From Leptodactylus fallax (lineage: Eukaryota; Chordata; Amphibia; Anura; Leptodactylidae): DNA of 64,000 nt. Made by a program: the position numbers and the translations under genes. The notes under the pieces were generated by a model. It made no database searches. It was not told the origin of the DNA and saw only the letters and a program-made list of their open reading frames with translations. Location: the NCBI GenBank assembly GCA_947044405.1, contig CAMRHE010000018.1, forward strand, positions 1,674,001 through 1,738,000. Reading direction: 5' to 3'. Positions within the stretch are counted from its first letter, which is position 1; the number at the start of each line of letters is the position of its first letter. Below are positions 26,101 to 33,728 of the stretch, one piece after another.

Positions 26101-28963
26101 CGGTTTACTTTACTCCAGATTTTTCTCCGTACTTTTCTAATGGATTGTCTTTGGTCTTTGTTAGATTACATGAAGAAGAGAAAACTCTCAAAGCCCTATC
26201 TGCAAGGAGTCCGGATTCTATGATTACTGATGGTAATGTGCAGCCATCTTCACCCTCAGGTGCAGATATGTTTCCCCGTCCACAGAACACAAGTTGGAGA
26301 AGTGGTGATAAGACTCTAATTGAAAGAATGTTTGGAGGAAAACTCCAAACTAATATTTGCTGCCTGAACTGCAGGAGTACTTCACAGAAGATAGAAGCCT
26401 TCTCAGATCTTTCTTTAGCTTTTTGTCCTACAGCAACTGACAAACCTGCACAGAACATGATCTGCTCCCCCATAGAAAAAGATGAAGATTGTATAGAAAT
26501 TGATGTTGCTCCTGAAACCGAACCTCAGAGTGTGAATCTTCCTTTAGCTGAAGTGGTTGACAAAGACTCCTCCAAGCTGAAATCTGCCCTGACTGAAATC
26601 CAGGCCAATATCTCCTGTGTATTGGACTCCCCCACATGTGAAAGTACAGTAGAATGTGCTAATGACTCTTGTAGAAACAGCGGGCGAGATAAACCCCTGT
26701 CTGTAACAGACTTGTTAAACTATTTCTTAGCTCCTGAGATCCTTGACGGAGAAAATCGTTATCATTGTGAAAAATGTTCTTCCCTCCAGAATGCCGAAAA
26801 GACTATGCAAATCCTGGAAGAACCAGAGTACCTCATATTAACTCTGCTAAGATTTTCATATGATCCAAAATGTCATGTGAGGCGTAAAATTCTGGATAAT
26901 GTGTCCATTCCACTGGTACTTGAGCTGCCAGTAGAAAGAACTACCTCATTGGCACCTTCAGGAGATTGGAATCGAGATGTTGACATTCCTGATGTCGGAG
27001 AAAACTTGGCCAAAAAGCTGAAACCTTCTGGCACTGAAGATATGAACTGCACACAACTTATACCTTATGTTTTAAGTTCCATTGTAGTTCATTCTGGCAC
27101 CTCCTCAGAAAGTGGCCATTATTACTCATATGCCAGGAATATTACAAATTCAGCAAGATGTATTCAACCAGAGAAAACCACATTGACTTCTCATCAAAGT
27201 CAGATAGTGGGCAAGGAAGCCTGCAACTCTGTTGTTGGAAATGATAAACCGTGCAATGATATGTCAAAAGAATGGTTTCTGTTTAATGACAGCAGGGTGA
27301 CTTTTACATCATTTCAGTCTGTATTAAATATTACAAATAGATTTCCAAAGGACACCGCTTATGTGCTGATATATAGAAAGCACAGCTCTGGTGATATAGA
27401 GAATGTGCAGTCTAATTCTGCACATGGCCTATGGGTCAATGGAGAGCCCCCCGCTTCAGAAGGAGCTCATGGATGCAATTACCAAGGATAATAAGCTCTA
27501 TTTGCAGGTATGGGCTGACCAGTATACTGTAGATTACAAAAACTGATAAATCACATTTGTCAAAAAAGAAAAATCAAATGCCTTTTGTTACTTCTTTTTG
27601 AGTAGTTCCCAGAAGGTTAATATGGTAAATTCTCCTGACATGTTGCATACCCAGTTGTGCTACTTATAGCATACAGAGCACATCCATTTTATTCTGCCGG
27701 CTACCAGGCATTTAAAGTGACTGTAACAAAGTAGAAGTTGCATGCAAGCCTAAAAGGTCAACTGCTTCCACCATGTTACACATTACAGTGATAAACAATA
27801 TACCTTTATTATGTATGTCACTCTTGTAACTTTAACTAAAAAGCCTTTTGCACTGGGGGCAGGGCTTCATCACTCTGGAGTTCTGCTTTGGCTGCCTAGA
27901 CCCCTACCGTCTCCTGGTTGTGCTCCAATGTGCAGTGGGATTAGATATGCCCACTGCTTTGACATCACCCATCCTACTTGAACAGCAAGAGCAGAGCTGC
28001 CAGTGCACAGTGGTGACATACATAACAACAAAGTTATGATGTTTATCACTGTAATGTGCTCTGTAACGTGGTGGAAGTTGAATGTGTTAGGGGAGGTGAT
28101 GGACTCCCTTTAAGGCTAACTTGTCAGGTGACTTTTACTGCCCTTTCTGAGGTAAGAATATGACAGAAGCTATGATATATAGGTTATGTGATTTGAAGCA
28201 GATTTCTGAGTAAAAAGCAGAGAAAGCCTGACAGAACTCCTAGGAGAGCAAGAAGAGTCCCGTTTACCCCGCCTATTCACAATGACTGACAGCTTTTCCA
28301 TGTGATGGCCACACAGGTGCACAGCTCGTTATAGTCCCAGAACAGTAATCAGATATCTGCCTAGTAACGAGCTGTGCACCTGTGTGGCCATCACATGACC
28401 ATGGACTGTAGCTCACATGACCATGGACTGTAGATCACATGACCATGGACTGTAGATCACATGACCATGGACTGTAGATCACATGACCATGGACTGTAGA
28501 TCACATGACCATGGACTGTAGATCACATGGCCATGGACTGTAGATCACATGGCCATGGACTGTAGATCACATGGCCATGGACTGTAGTAGAGATCTAGAA
28601 AACTGTGAGGAATTGATACAGAAAGTATATTGGAAAATTGTACAACTTTTATGATCCAAACGATAACATTTGTCTTTCAGTATTGGTCTGAAAGTGGCCA
28701 ACCCCTTTAATATTCTAACTACATTTATATATAAGGATCACTGTTGTGTGTGTGTATATATAATTATTGTAAATATGTTTGTGGTTTTTTTGCCTCTTTA
28801 GGAGCAAGAACTCAATGCACGCACACGGGCTCTACAAGCAGCATCTGCTTCCTGCTCTTTTCGACCAAATGGTTTTGATGACAATGACCCGCCTGGGAGC
28901 TGCGGTCCTACTGGAGGCGGTGGAGAAGGAGGGTTCAGCACCATTGGCAGACTTGTCTTTTGA
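2283..28963 (+). CDS. USP38: Ubiquitin carboxyl-terminal hydrolase 38 (ten coding exons, one +1 frameshift)
   Basis: The spliced exons (2283-2964, 4731-4866, 6448-6577, 11294-11395, 13601-13759, 20358-20551, 21602-21695, 22122-22228, 26165-27507, 28802-28963) read as USP38, a cysteine protease that removes ubiquitin from target proteins. Mammalian work links it to TBK1 turnover and chromatin regulators. The product would be about 1035 residues, against about 1042 in human. Residues 1-440 form the USP38/USP35-type alpha-helical N-terminal region. The USP domain follows: Cys box GNTCYMNS with Cys454, zinc-knuckle CxxC pairs near 601/604 and 736/739, His box SGHYYSYA with His853, and Asp910 in FNDSR. 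It ends in the conserved glycine-rich tail finishing GRLVF. Junctions are GT-AG with consistent phases. The start is the ATG at 2283 in good Kozak context and opens MDKILEGLV. The single oddity is an extra C in the run 27447-27452. It puts the last 15 codons of exon 9 and all of exon 10 out of frame unless it is a sequencing error. USP35 is the nearest paralog but fits less well. Confidence 0.96.
2965..4730. other. USP38 intron 1
   Basis: This intron contains a (GT)n microsatellite at 3473-3529 and a GC-richer island at about 3900-4150. The island gives a 108-codon open frame on the minus strand that I do not recognise. The rest is AT-rich with no identifiable element. Confidence 0.7.
3473..3529. 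repeat. (GT)n microsatellite
   Basis: An uninterrupted GT dinucleotide run of about 28 units. It creates spurious Thr-His and Cys-Val open frames on both strands. Confidence 0.98.
4731..4866 (+). CDS. USP38: USP38 coding exon 2
   Basis: This 136-bp exon has an acceptor TTTATTTTAG just before 4731 and a donor GTATGG at 4867. It encodes [18 protein letters not shown] through MTQALC plus two bases of an Arg codon. It enters in phase 1 and leaves in phase 2, which matches its neighbours exactly. Confidence 0.95.
5547..5777. mobile_element. Palindromic MITE, GGCCCCACGTAGCG family, copy 1
   Basis: Begins CTAAGGCCCCACGTAGCG and ends in GCCACGTGGGACCCCGGCC. The interior carries the signature TATACCTATAGGGAAAC and its complement GTAGGTATAATTGACATG. 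The same family recurs at 46127-47418, 50195-50420, 50575-56765 (split) and 58157-58531. It is noncoding and foldback-type. The superfamily is not certain. Confidence 0.75.
5776..6060. mobile_element. TTAA-type MITE (copy 2, right end missing)
   Basis: TTAA at 5776-5779 is followed by AGAGGACCTTTTACCAC, the same terminus as the other TTAA MITEs. Internal inverted similarity is visible between TTCTTTCTCTAGCC (about 5863) and GGCTAGAGAAAAAATACC (about 5991). No matching right terminus is found. Confidence 0.55.
6448..6577 (+). CDS. USP38: USP38 coding exon 3
   Basis: This 130-bp exon follows the acceptor CTTTCAG and ends before the donor GTATGT at 6578. It encodes [16 protein letters not shown] through TLLKIEL, in the N-terminal helical repeats. 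It completes the split Arg codon from exon 2 and leaves in phase 0. Confidence 0.95.
7751..7882. repeat. Compound microsatellite (TA)n-(TC)n-(TCTA)n-(TACA)n
   Basis: Successive simple repeats run without interruption up to the left end of the Tc1-like element at 7883, which appears to have inserted at a TA inside the TACA run. Confidence 0.95.
7883..9487 (+). mobile_element. Tc1/mariner element, family A, copy 1
   Basis: The left end CAGTGGGGGGAAAAAAGTAT and the right end CTTTTTTTCCCCCACTG are inverted repeats of about 210 bp. They share the inner marker AAATACTTATTTTCCACC with its complement. TA precedes the left end. On the right the element runs into a TG repeat, so that TA is lost or mutated. 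The length of 1.6 kb is usual for Tc1-like elements. The transposase inside is disabled. Confidence 0.95.
8249..9268 (+). pseudogene. Tc1-like transposase, family A, degenerate
   Basis: The N-terminal frame 8249-8620 carries the paired helix-turn-helix region ([20 protein letters not shown]). A frameshift near 8610 moves to 8595-8855 with the first DDE motif [10 protein letters not shown], retaining its Asp. A TGA at 8856 and a small deletion around 8930 interrupt it again. The C-terminal part keeps the [16 protein letters not shown] motif region and LWREL before the natural stop at 9268. It cannot make an active enzyme as read. The role would have been cut-and-paste transposition at TA sites. 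Confidence 0.92.
10878..10943. repeat. 27-bp stem hairpin
   Basis: 10878-10904 pairs with 10917-10943 with two mismatches around a 12-base loop. It lies in a short stretch that otherwise resembles old MITE sequence (GGCCCGGTTAACATCTGCG). Confidence 0.8.
11294..11395 (+). CDS. USP38: USP38 coding exon 4
   Basis: This 102-bp, phase-0 exon follows a long T tract and TAG, with donor GTAAGG at 11396. It encodes [18 protein letters not shown] through SPEAFHM, nearly identical to mammalian USP38. No start codon or long open frame marks it, so it was found by reading the intron for the expected peptide. Confidence 0.94.
11396..13600. other. USP38 intron 4
   Basis: Contains a TTAA-type MITE fragment (about 11985-12302) and T-rich low complexity at 13078-13140. 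Nothing else is recognisable. Confidence 0.65.
11985..12302. mobile_element. TTAA-type MITE (copy 3, left end truncated)
   Basis: The right end ATGAAAGGTCCTCT followed by TTAA (12299-12302) is the same as that of the complete element at 37746-38339. Interior modules such as GGAACGCCCTTCTGACAG and TCAGTGCACTGTTGACTTTC also match. No left terminus is seen. Confidence 0.7.
13601..13759 (+). CDS. USP38: USP38 coding exon 5
   Basis: This 159-bp, phase-0 exon has acceptor TCCCTTTTAG and donor GTAAGT at 13760. It encodes [18 protein letters not shown] through YEPILEALK, the end of the N-terminal helical region. Confidence 0.95.
14349..14450. repeat. 19-bp tandem repeat, five identical copies
   Basis: The unit CTTGCAGGCTGATCTATTC is repeated five times without change (14349-14443), followed by a 7-base partial copy. 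The perfect identity suggests recent expansion or active homogenisation. Confidence 0.97.
14767..14850. repeat. (CATA)n-(CA)n microsatellite
   Basis: About nine CATA units (14767-14801) pass directly into about 24 CA units (14802-14850). Confidence 0.97.
15690..16243 (+). mobile_element. 5'-truncated L1-group LINE: ORF2 C-terminus, 3'UTR and poly(A)
   Basis: Around 15710-15830, joining frames, the text reads [17 protein letters not shown] followed by DKVWTPWMN, the form of an L1-type ORF2 C-terminus. An AT-rich 3'UTR with AATAAA (about 16208) and an 18-base A run (16226-16243) follow. It could instead be the 3' end of another retroposed transcript, but the peptide favours L1. The left limit is approximate, and no target duplication was found. 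Confidence 0.6.
16309..17953 (+). mobile_element. Tc1/mariner element, family B
   Basis: The left terminus CAGTCATATGAAAAAGTTTG and its complement at the right (CAAACTTTTTCATATGACTG) bound inverted repeats of about 200 bp. TA duplications lie at 16307-16308 and 17954-17955. The length is 1645 bp. The interior encodes a broken transposase. Confidence 0.95.
16707..17725 (+). pseudogene. Tc1-like transposase, family B, degenerate
   Basis: The start [18 protein letters not shown] at 16707 is followed by the helix-turn-helix segment ([17 protein letters not shown]) and GRPRK hook. A frameshift near 17040 ends the first frame. The catalytic part continues in other frames with WTDETK(I)[25 protein letters not shown] and [11 protein letters not shown], so the DD34E residues can be traced but not in one frame. 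The natural end is KGGSTKY-stop at 17725. Confidence 0.92.
18043..19674 (-). mobile_element. Tc1/mariner element, family C
   Basis: The termini CAGTGGGTACTGAAAGTATT (18043) and its complement ending CTTTCTGTACCCACTG (19674) bound inverted repeats of about 210 bp. They share the markers CAGCACCCCATCTTGACAG and its complement. TA follows the right end; the left flank is TG, a mutated TA. The transposase runs on the minus strand. Confidence 0.95.
18258..19290 (-). pseudogene. Tc1-like transposase, family C, one stop and one frameshift
   Basis: The frame starts at 19290 ([18 protein letters not shown]) and stays open to about residue 242. It covers both helix-turn-helix motifs, [20 protein letters not shown] and [18 protein letters not shown] at 18564-18562 interrupts just before [15 protein letters not shown], which continues in the same frame. 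A small deletion near 18487 shifts the frame ahead of [17 protein letters not shown]. The natural end is KGASTQY-stop at 18258. This is the best preserved of the longer transposase copies here. Confidence 0.93.
20132..20176. repeat. (TA)n microsatellite
   Basis: A run of about 22 TA units in intron 5, some 180 bases before the exon 6 acceptor. Confidence 0.97.
20358..20551 (+). CDS. USP38: USP38 coding exon 6, carrying the catalytic cysteine
   Basis: This 194-bp exon has acceptor CTTGTAG and donor GTAAGT at 20552. It encodes [18 protein letters not shown] and then the start of the USP domain, [20 protein letters not shown]. Counting from the ATG places the nucleophile at Cys454, the same number as in human. 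It leaves in phase 2 within the codon for Asp468. Confidence 0.96.
20552..21601. other. USP38 intron 6
   Basis: I see no recognisable element or exon in this intron. Short open frames on both strands show no familiar peptide. Confidence 0.55.
21602..21695 (+). CDS. USP38: USP38 coding exon 7
   Basis: This 94-bp exon follows TTATCTCAG and precedes the donor GTATGT. It encodes (D)[16 protein letters not shown] through LFAFLAHTQ, in the USP fold just after the Cys box. The first base completes the split Asp codon, and it leaves in phase 0. Conservation with mammals is essentially complete. Confidence 0.95.
21696..22121. other. USP38 intron 7
   Basis: This short intron contains a G homopolymer at 21838-21851 and otherwise unique AT-rich sequence. 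Confidence 0.6.
22122..22228 (+). CDS. USP38: USP38 coding exon 8, carrying the Gln/Asp box
   Basis: This 107-bp exon follows TCTATATAG and precedes GTATAG, a weaker but valid donor. It encodes [18 protein letters not shown] and then [15 protein letters not shown], the second conserved USP box with its QQDCSE motif. It leaves in phase 2 with an Arg codon completed by exon 9. Confidence 0.95.
22870..23239. mobile_element. TTAA-flanked MITE (copy 4)
   Basis: TTAA at 22870-22873 and 23236-23239 flank ends that pair as ATGAAATCTGTCGCCAGAA against TTTCTGGTGATAGACTCTCT. GGTGCCTCCATT occurs near both arms. It is noncoding. Confidence 0.7.
25268..25905. repeat. 39-bp direct repeats flanking a 560-bp segment
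   Basis: 25268-25306 and 25867-25905 differ at two positions. Flanking text on both sides (CACTTGTGCAAGC-type motifs) resembles the palindromic element at 38346-38745. The arrangement looks like a MITE duplicated or split by a later insertion. The insert ends in a CACATTTCACCAACCTGGATTCCTCAGG-type motif, described in pieces here. Confidence 0.6.
26165..27507 (+). CDS. USP38: USP38 coding exon 9 (largest; contains the frameshift)
   Basis: This 1343-bp exon runs from the acceptor TTTGTTAG to the donor GTATGG at 27508. It encodes the variable insert of the USP domain (about residues 550-720, poorly conserved), two CxxC zinc-knuckle pairs, LLRFSYD, the catalytic His853 and Asp910, and the downstream segment FPKDTAYVL. 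The length is one base too long. Six C residues at 27447-27452 shift the frame at about residue 964, giving 12 foreign residues and a stop at 27489-27491. With five C the frame reads on through [18 protein letters not shown] to the donor in phase 0, as exon 10 requires. Confidence 0.94.
27712..28112. mobile_element. TTAA-flanked MITE (copy 5)
   Basis: TTAA lies at 27712-27715 and 28109-28112. The arms pair over CACATTACAGTGATAAACA and TGTTTATCACTGTAATGTG, and again over CTTCCACCATGTTAC with its complement. It is noncoding. Confidence 0.8.
28299..28397. repeat. Perfect 33-bp inverted repeat with 33-base loop
   Basis: 28299-28331 is the exact reverse complement of 28365-28397 (CATGTGATGGCCACACAGG at the start of the left arm). 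The right arm runs straight into the 22-bp minisatellite, which reuses the CACATG end. Confidence 0.95.
28391..28587. repeat. 22-bp minisatellite, about nine units
   Basis: The unit TCACATGACCATGGACTGTAG plus A is repeated about nine times. The first unit has CTC for ATC, and the last three have GGCC where the others have GACC. The ordered variants suggest growth by block duplication. Confidence 0.95.
28802..28963 (+). CDS. USP38: USP38 coding exon 10 (last) with the stop codon
   Basis: This 162-bp exon follows TGCCTCTTTAG. It encodes [18 protein letters not shown] through the GGGGEGGF run to GRLVF and TGA (28961-28963). The match to the mammalian C-terminus is nearly complete, including the glycine-rich stretch. 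It reads in frame only if exon 9 carries one C fewer than shown. Confidence 0.95.
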   Translation, partial: EQELNARTRALQAASASCSFRPNGFDDNDPPGSCGPTGGGGEGGFSTIGRLVF

Positions 28964-29757
28964 AAGAAGACAAAAATGTCTGTGTATTGTCCGATATGCA
29001 CTGATGAGAAAACCACACTGGCCGATGACTGTGTAGCCCAATCTCTTACTGTGACATAAACCAATCCAATGATTTGCCGGGCAGCTTCCTGTTTCTATTT
29101 ACAAGACTTGTGTACACTTGAATGGATATGCATCAGTGTGTTCCTCTTTAAGAAAAGAAAAGCTGCCTATATATACAGTTCTTCTATAAATACAATTGTA
29201 CGAGTGTGAAGATGTGTAAAACTGGGATTTTTTTTTCACTTCTCATCGTTTTGTGTTTCGTTTTCTGAAATAGTGAAAGCTTTATGGTGCATTCTAAGCC
29301 GAAAGCAATAATGGTTTGCATTTTGATCCAGTTCAGGGTATTTTCCACTAAAATATCATAAAGCATCAGAAAGGTTATGTATATAAATCTGTGAAATCAC
29401 TTTTTATGAAAATGCATGATCTTCTACAAAGTTTTTTTTTTGTTTTTTCGTTTTTTTTGGGTTTTTTTTAAATCTAGAAAACAAAATGCTAACTTTATAG
29501 TATTTCTAAATTGTTTTGAGAGTTTTTAAAAATTCTACTTCAGGGAGTACATCTGCTGTGTAAATGAGGGAAAGTTCTGTATGTGCCTTGCAGTACTGTA
29601 AATCAAAATGAGATTCCTTCGGATTGTCTCGTGTGATAAGTATTCTATATTGTTAATATTATGAATTGCAGCTTAAAGTTACTTTATTGCTGGAGTAAAA
29701 CAGTGGTTACATAAATGCTCTTATGATCTTGCTGTTATTTATTTACATTTTAATTGG
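28964..29757 (+). other. USP38: USP38 3' untranslated region (extent inferred)
   Basis: Unique, moderately AT-rich sequence follows the stop and continues until a MITE begins at 29763. No canonical AATAAA is seen. Variant signals AGTAAA (29694-29699) and CATAAA (29710-29715) are followed by a T-rich stretch, so cleavage near 29725-29740 is plausible. A low-complexity T-rich tract lies at 29430-29470. Confidence 0.55.
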
Positions 29758-29762
29758 TTATA

Positions 29763-30516
29763 TCATAGCTCCCAACTGTCCTGCATTCTCGGATAGCTTA
29801 CAGTTTGTCCCACTATGCCCCTGAAGTGTTTTGCTGTTAACAAACTTTATTAGGGTAGGGTAAAGGCTAAATGGTAGATGCTAAATCCTAGTGGGCTAAA
29901 GGACCTTTGATGACATCATGACCATGTGATCAGACACTTGTGTGGGCGGAGCTGTTCTGGATACCGCGGGACAGTGTGATGTTACACAGAAAGCTGGGAA
30001 CAGAGAGTGATCGAAGATCAGGAGAGAAGAGACAGCATGTGTGAGCAAGGGGGGAACTGGAGGCAGTTAAACCGGTGTCAGATAAAGGAGGACATTAAAT
30101 TGGTGGTAGATGGAGGAGGCAATTTAAAATGGGGGCAGATGATGGGGGGGACACTAATCTGGGTTTCAACTGGAGGAGCACATTAAACCATGGGGGGTAG
30201 CTAGAGGGGGACATGTCTGCCTCTAATTGCCCCCAGTTTAATGTCCCCCTCCAACTACCCCCACTGTTTAATGTCACCCTCTAGTTTCTGCCAGTTTAAA
30301 CTGGGGCACAAGGAGAGGGACTTAATACTGTGGGGCAATTTGAGGGGAACATTATAATGTTAGGGTGACTGTAGGAGCATTATACTGTATGGTGGCACAT
30401 GGTAAAATAGATTAGAATGGGTGGAGTCAACATAGAAGTGGGTGGAGCTAAATTTGCCACGTAGCTCGCCGCATATTTTGTCCCTCTTTCTGTCCTTTGA
30501 AAGTTGGGAGGTATGG
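29763..30516. mobile_element. Non-autonomous DNA element with CATAGCTCCCAACT termini
   Basis: The left end TCATAGCTCCCAACT pairs with the right end AGTTGGGAGGTATGG. A 5-bp duplication TTATA lies at 29758-29762 and 30517-30521. The interior has a degenerate GGAGGACATTAAA-type tandem repeat (30050-30200) whose second half (30205-30310) runs in inverted orientation. No coding sequence is seen. Superfamily unknown. Confidence 0.75.
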
Positions 30517-30521
30517 TTATA

Positions 30522-33500
30522 TTGTATATCTATCACTATATCAGAAAGACAACAATGGGAATGCTGGATTATAAAAAAGAAAAAAAAATAGCTGCTATGC
30601 CTACTTGCTCTCCTTTTCTTGGGAGAACTGAATCAATCATGCTGGGAGTTGTAGTTCACAGCAGCTGGAATGCTGAAAGCTGCTGACCCCGGCTTTTTGC
30701 AGTCAAAGGTTGGAAGCAGCAAGTACACAAATCAGTTCCTGGTAGTGATGTATCGGAAGCAGAAAATGGGTATTGTGGCTCAGCGTGTATTCAATTGAAA
30801 TATCAATATTAGGTCTTGCACAACTCCTTATTTTTCCCATAAACCCCTTTGGCCTCATTCGCATGTCCAGTGCATCTTCAGGTGAGGTCCGTGACGACAT
30901 GCTGTCTGTGATTGATCTGATTTCATGTACATCAACTGTTTTTTCTGTTTGTTTCATTTTGTATGTCTCTGGGTCTATTGAGAAGAAATTGAACCCATAG
31001 ATTTTCATTGGTGTAATGCATCACTATCCATGGGGGGGGGGGGGGGTGGAAAGGACACTGACTTCTGAATATACACTTTGAAATGAATGCGCAAAAAAAT
31101 GCAGAGACCATATGTACATGAAATGAAATAAGGTCTTAGAGGTCATGCACCTAAAACTTAAGGATATATTTACATTTGGCATATTTGTGCAGAACTTTGT
31201 CACAGAAAATTGGGTCCGTGCATTTGAATGGGATTGTTTTTGAGGCAAGCCATAATTTTCTGCAAGCCCCATTGAGTAGAATGGGGCAGTTGCATGCATT
31301 TTTGCAACAAAAATGCACATTTAAATATACTTTAAGGTTTTTTTCACAGTAAATACATAATGGCAACACATATTAACAAAAAAATACTCCAGTAAAAATC
31401 AGTTATCTGTCTTCCGTGCCTGTGCTGGACTGAATTTGGAAAGGCCAATATAACTATAGTTTGACAAATGTGGTATATAAACGCCTTCTTATCTAATGTT
31501 TGTCAGGATATCATGCAGTAAGTAATTGCTGGCGGCAGCAAGGGATTTCTACGATGACATTGTAAAAAGGTAAGGCAGAGGCATAACTAGCAAACACTTG
31601 GCCCCATAGCAAATCTTTGACTTGACCCTCTCCCCACCCCCACATGGTATAACGCCTCATTTACACACAGTATAATGTCACTTAGTGGCCCCTCCACACA
31701 GTATAATGTCACTTAATGGCCCCTACAGTGTTGCAAAAATTTCGGCTTCAGCAGAAACCAATGTTTTTAGGATACACCAACCACAAACTATTACACTCTG
31801 AGGTCTTTTCAGATGCCAAAGTATAATGATCAAAGGCCCAGGGCCGTTGATAAGCATAAAAACCAGTCTTACTTTACTCTCCTGGGCCCCGACGCGACTC
31901 CCTGCTGTTTTCGGCCATCTTCAATTACATCATAGACATGGGTTATGCTGGCGTCATGCGTTGTGATACCACCATGACCCATGTGACTTGTGTGATGTCA
32001 CTAGAGAGGCCTGAAGACTGCAGGGAGTCATGTTAGAGTCCCTGAGATGTAAGTAACAATGCTTTTTATGCTTCCTCACCTCCCCTGGGCCTCTGATCAT
32101 TATACTCTGGAGTCAGAAGAGACCAGGGGCAATGTCTGCATTCAGATCATTAACCCTTTAGATGCCTTGGTCAAACATGGCCGAGGTGTCTATTTACAAG
32201 TGGTGGTCCGTTACTATGATAACCTGGAGCCTATTGAAGGCTCTCAGGTTTGTCATTAGTATAGTTATAAAGTCTGTATGCAGCCAGTTATGAAAGTTGA
32301 AATCACCCCTTTTCCCTAGATATAAAAAAAATAAAATAAAAAATGCCTAAACTACAATCTTATAAAAAATAAATAGCCGAACTGACTGAAAGTGATCAAA
32401 ATTTCAGAAATTGTGAAAACAGAAAGGTGTGAAAACATAAATTTGGTATTGTCATAATCAAAACAACCCATAGAATACAGGTAGCATGTCATTTTGGCTA
32501 CACAGTGAAGGCTATAAAATCAAAGCTTATAGGAAAGTAGTGCAAATGAAAAGTTAAGCTCCCATAGGACTCTGTGAACTAAATAATAAGAAAGTTATGG
32601 CTTTTAGAAGGCAGTGATTAAAAAAAATGACTGCGGTGAGAAGGGGTTGAAGGGAGTCTGTCACCAGGAAACTCTATATCAGATCAGCCACAGTGCATTG
32701 TAGGAGATATTATGCTGAGCACTATCATACCTTTAGATAGTCCAATGCACCATTTACTTGCTCAAGCGCAATGGAGCTTGCAAGAGTCTCAGGTTTTGTT
32801 TTGTTTTTTATCCTCAATACAGAGCTCTTGGACTCTCTGGCCTGATTGCACTTGAGCCTTATTTGCATATTTCTTTTTAATTTATTTTTTTTTTTTATAT
32901 ATACACGGAAATGGTGTGTCTATTGGACTATTGAACTATAGAATCTAAATATCTGATGGTGCTCCGCATAATATTCTTTACCATGCACAGTGACTGGTCT
33001 GAAATCTAGTTTTCTTGATGACAGACTCTTTTAAATTCATCCCTAGATGAATTAGGAAGTCAATCTGGAAGACAAGATATGTAACCTTTCATTATTGATT
33101 TTCTGCAAACCTATAAATGTATCTACCATGCCACTACTCAGAGCTCACATGCTGGGTTGCTGCAGGGACAAAGCTGCACAACATTGCTTTACAAAATTCT
33201 ATCTAATGTCTCTCCCCAAAAACAGCTCAGATGGTCAGAAAATGCAGAAAGAGTACAAGACGTACAGTCGCAGAGCTAAGGATGATGTGAATATTGAATG
33301 TGGCACATCTCAGAGTGAGAGAATTAGGAATCCATAGGAAGGGACAATCTAAATTAGAACAACCATGTAAGGTTCTGGAGAAGTGAGGTCTATACACTTA
33401 TGAATTGGAAAACTTCTTATCTGTCACTGCTTGGCACAGCAGCAGTAAAAAAAAAAAAAAAAAAACTTTAGATTTGCCTGTTTTTTTTGTTTTGTTTTTT

Positions 33501-33553
33501 TTATTATTATAACTGACCAATGAAACAGCTGACAAGATGCCAGTGGGTTGTCC
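30522..33553. other. Intergenic stretch downstream of USP38
   Basis: Mostly unique-looking. Contains a G homopolymer (31032-31046), a CACAGTATAATGTCACTTAG-type degenerate repeat at about 31660-31730, an AGAGGCATAACTAG motif at about 31578, and a TTAA MITE at 32647-33034. No exon of a neighbouring gene is recognised. Confidence 0.6.
32647..33034. mobile_element. TTAA-type MITE (copy 6)
   Basis: The left end AGGGAGTCTGTCACC follows TTGA (mutated TTAA), and the right end GATGACAGACTCTT precedes TTAA at 33031-33034. GATAGTCCAATGCACC in the left arm pairs imperfectly with the centre-right. It is noncoding. Confidence 0.7.
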
Positions 33554-33561
33554 TGCTAGAG

Positions 33562-33720
33562 CAGGGATAGGCAACCTTCGGCACCCCCAGCTGTTGTAAA
33601 ACTACAACTCCCAGCATGCATACTTGCTCTGCTGTTCTTGGAACTCCCATGGAAGTGAATGAAGCATATTGGGAGTTGTATTTTCTCAGCAACTAGAGTG
33701 CCGAAGGTTGCTGATCCTTG
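33562..33720. mobile_element. hAT-type MITE with exact 8-bp target duplication
   Basis: The left end CAGGGATAGGCAACCTTCGG pairs with the right end CCGAAGGTTGCTGATCCTTG. The 8-bp duplication TGCTAGAG is identical at 33554-33561 and 33721-33728. The inner motif CTACAACTCCCAGCATGC is shared with many vertebrate hAT MITEs. It is 159 bp and noncoding. Confidence 0.9.
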
Positions 33721-33728
33721 TGCTAGAG

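Larger units (their letters stand above)
22229..26164. other. USP38 intron 8
   Basis: Contains a TTAA-type MITE (22870-23239), several long T runs (23257-23280, 23430-23456, 23981-23999) and an unassigned repeat-like segment at about 24460-24960 with the ATTCTGCAGCGCTTTACA motif also seen at 61700. A 39-bp near-identical direct repeat (25268-25306 and 25867-25905) flanks about 560 bp. Confidence 0.65.
27508..28801. other. USP38 intron 9
   Basis: Contains a TTAA-flanked MITE (27712-28112), a perfect 33-bp hairpin (28299-28397) and a 22-bp minisatellite (28391-28587). A short (TG)n-(TA)n tract lies at 28744-28765. Confidence 0.75.

Noticed and set aside
28779..29064. 85-codon plus and 88-codon minus frames over USP38 exon 10
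   Set aside because: The true frame is the one joining exon 9 in phase 0 and ending GRLVF; the others are shadows.
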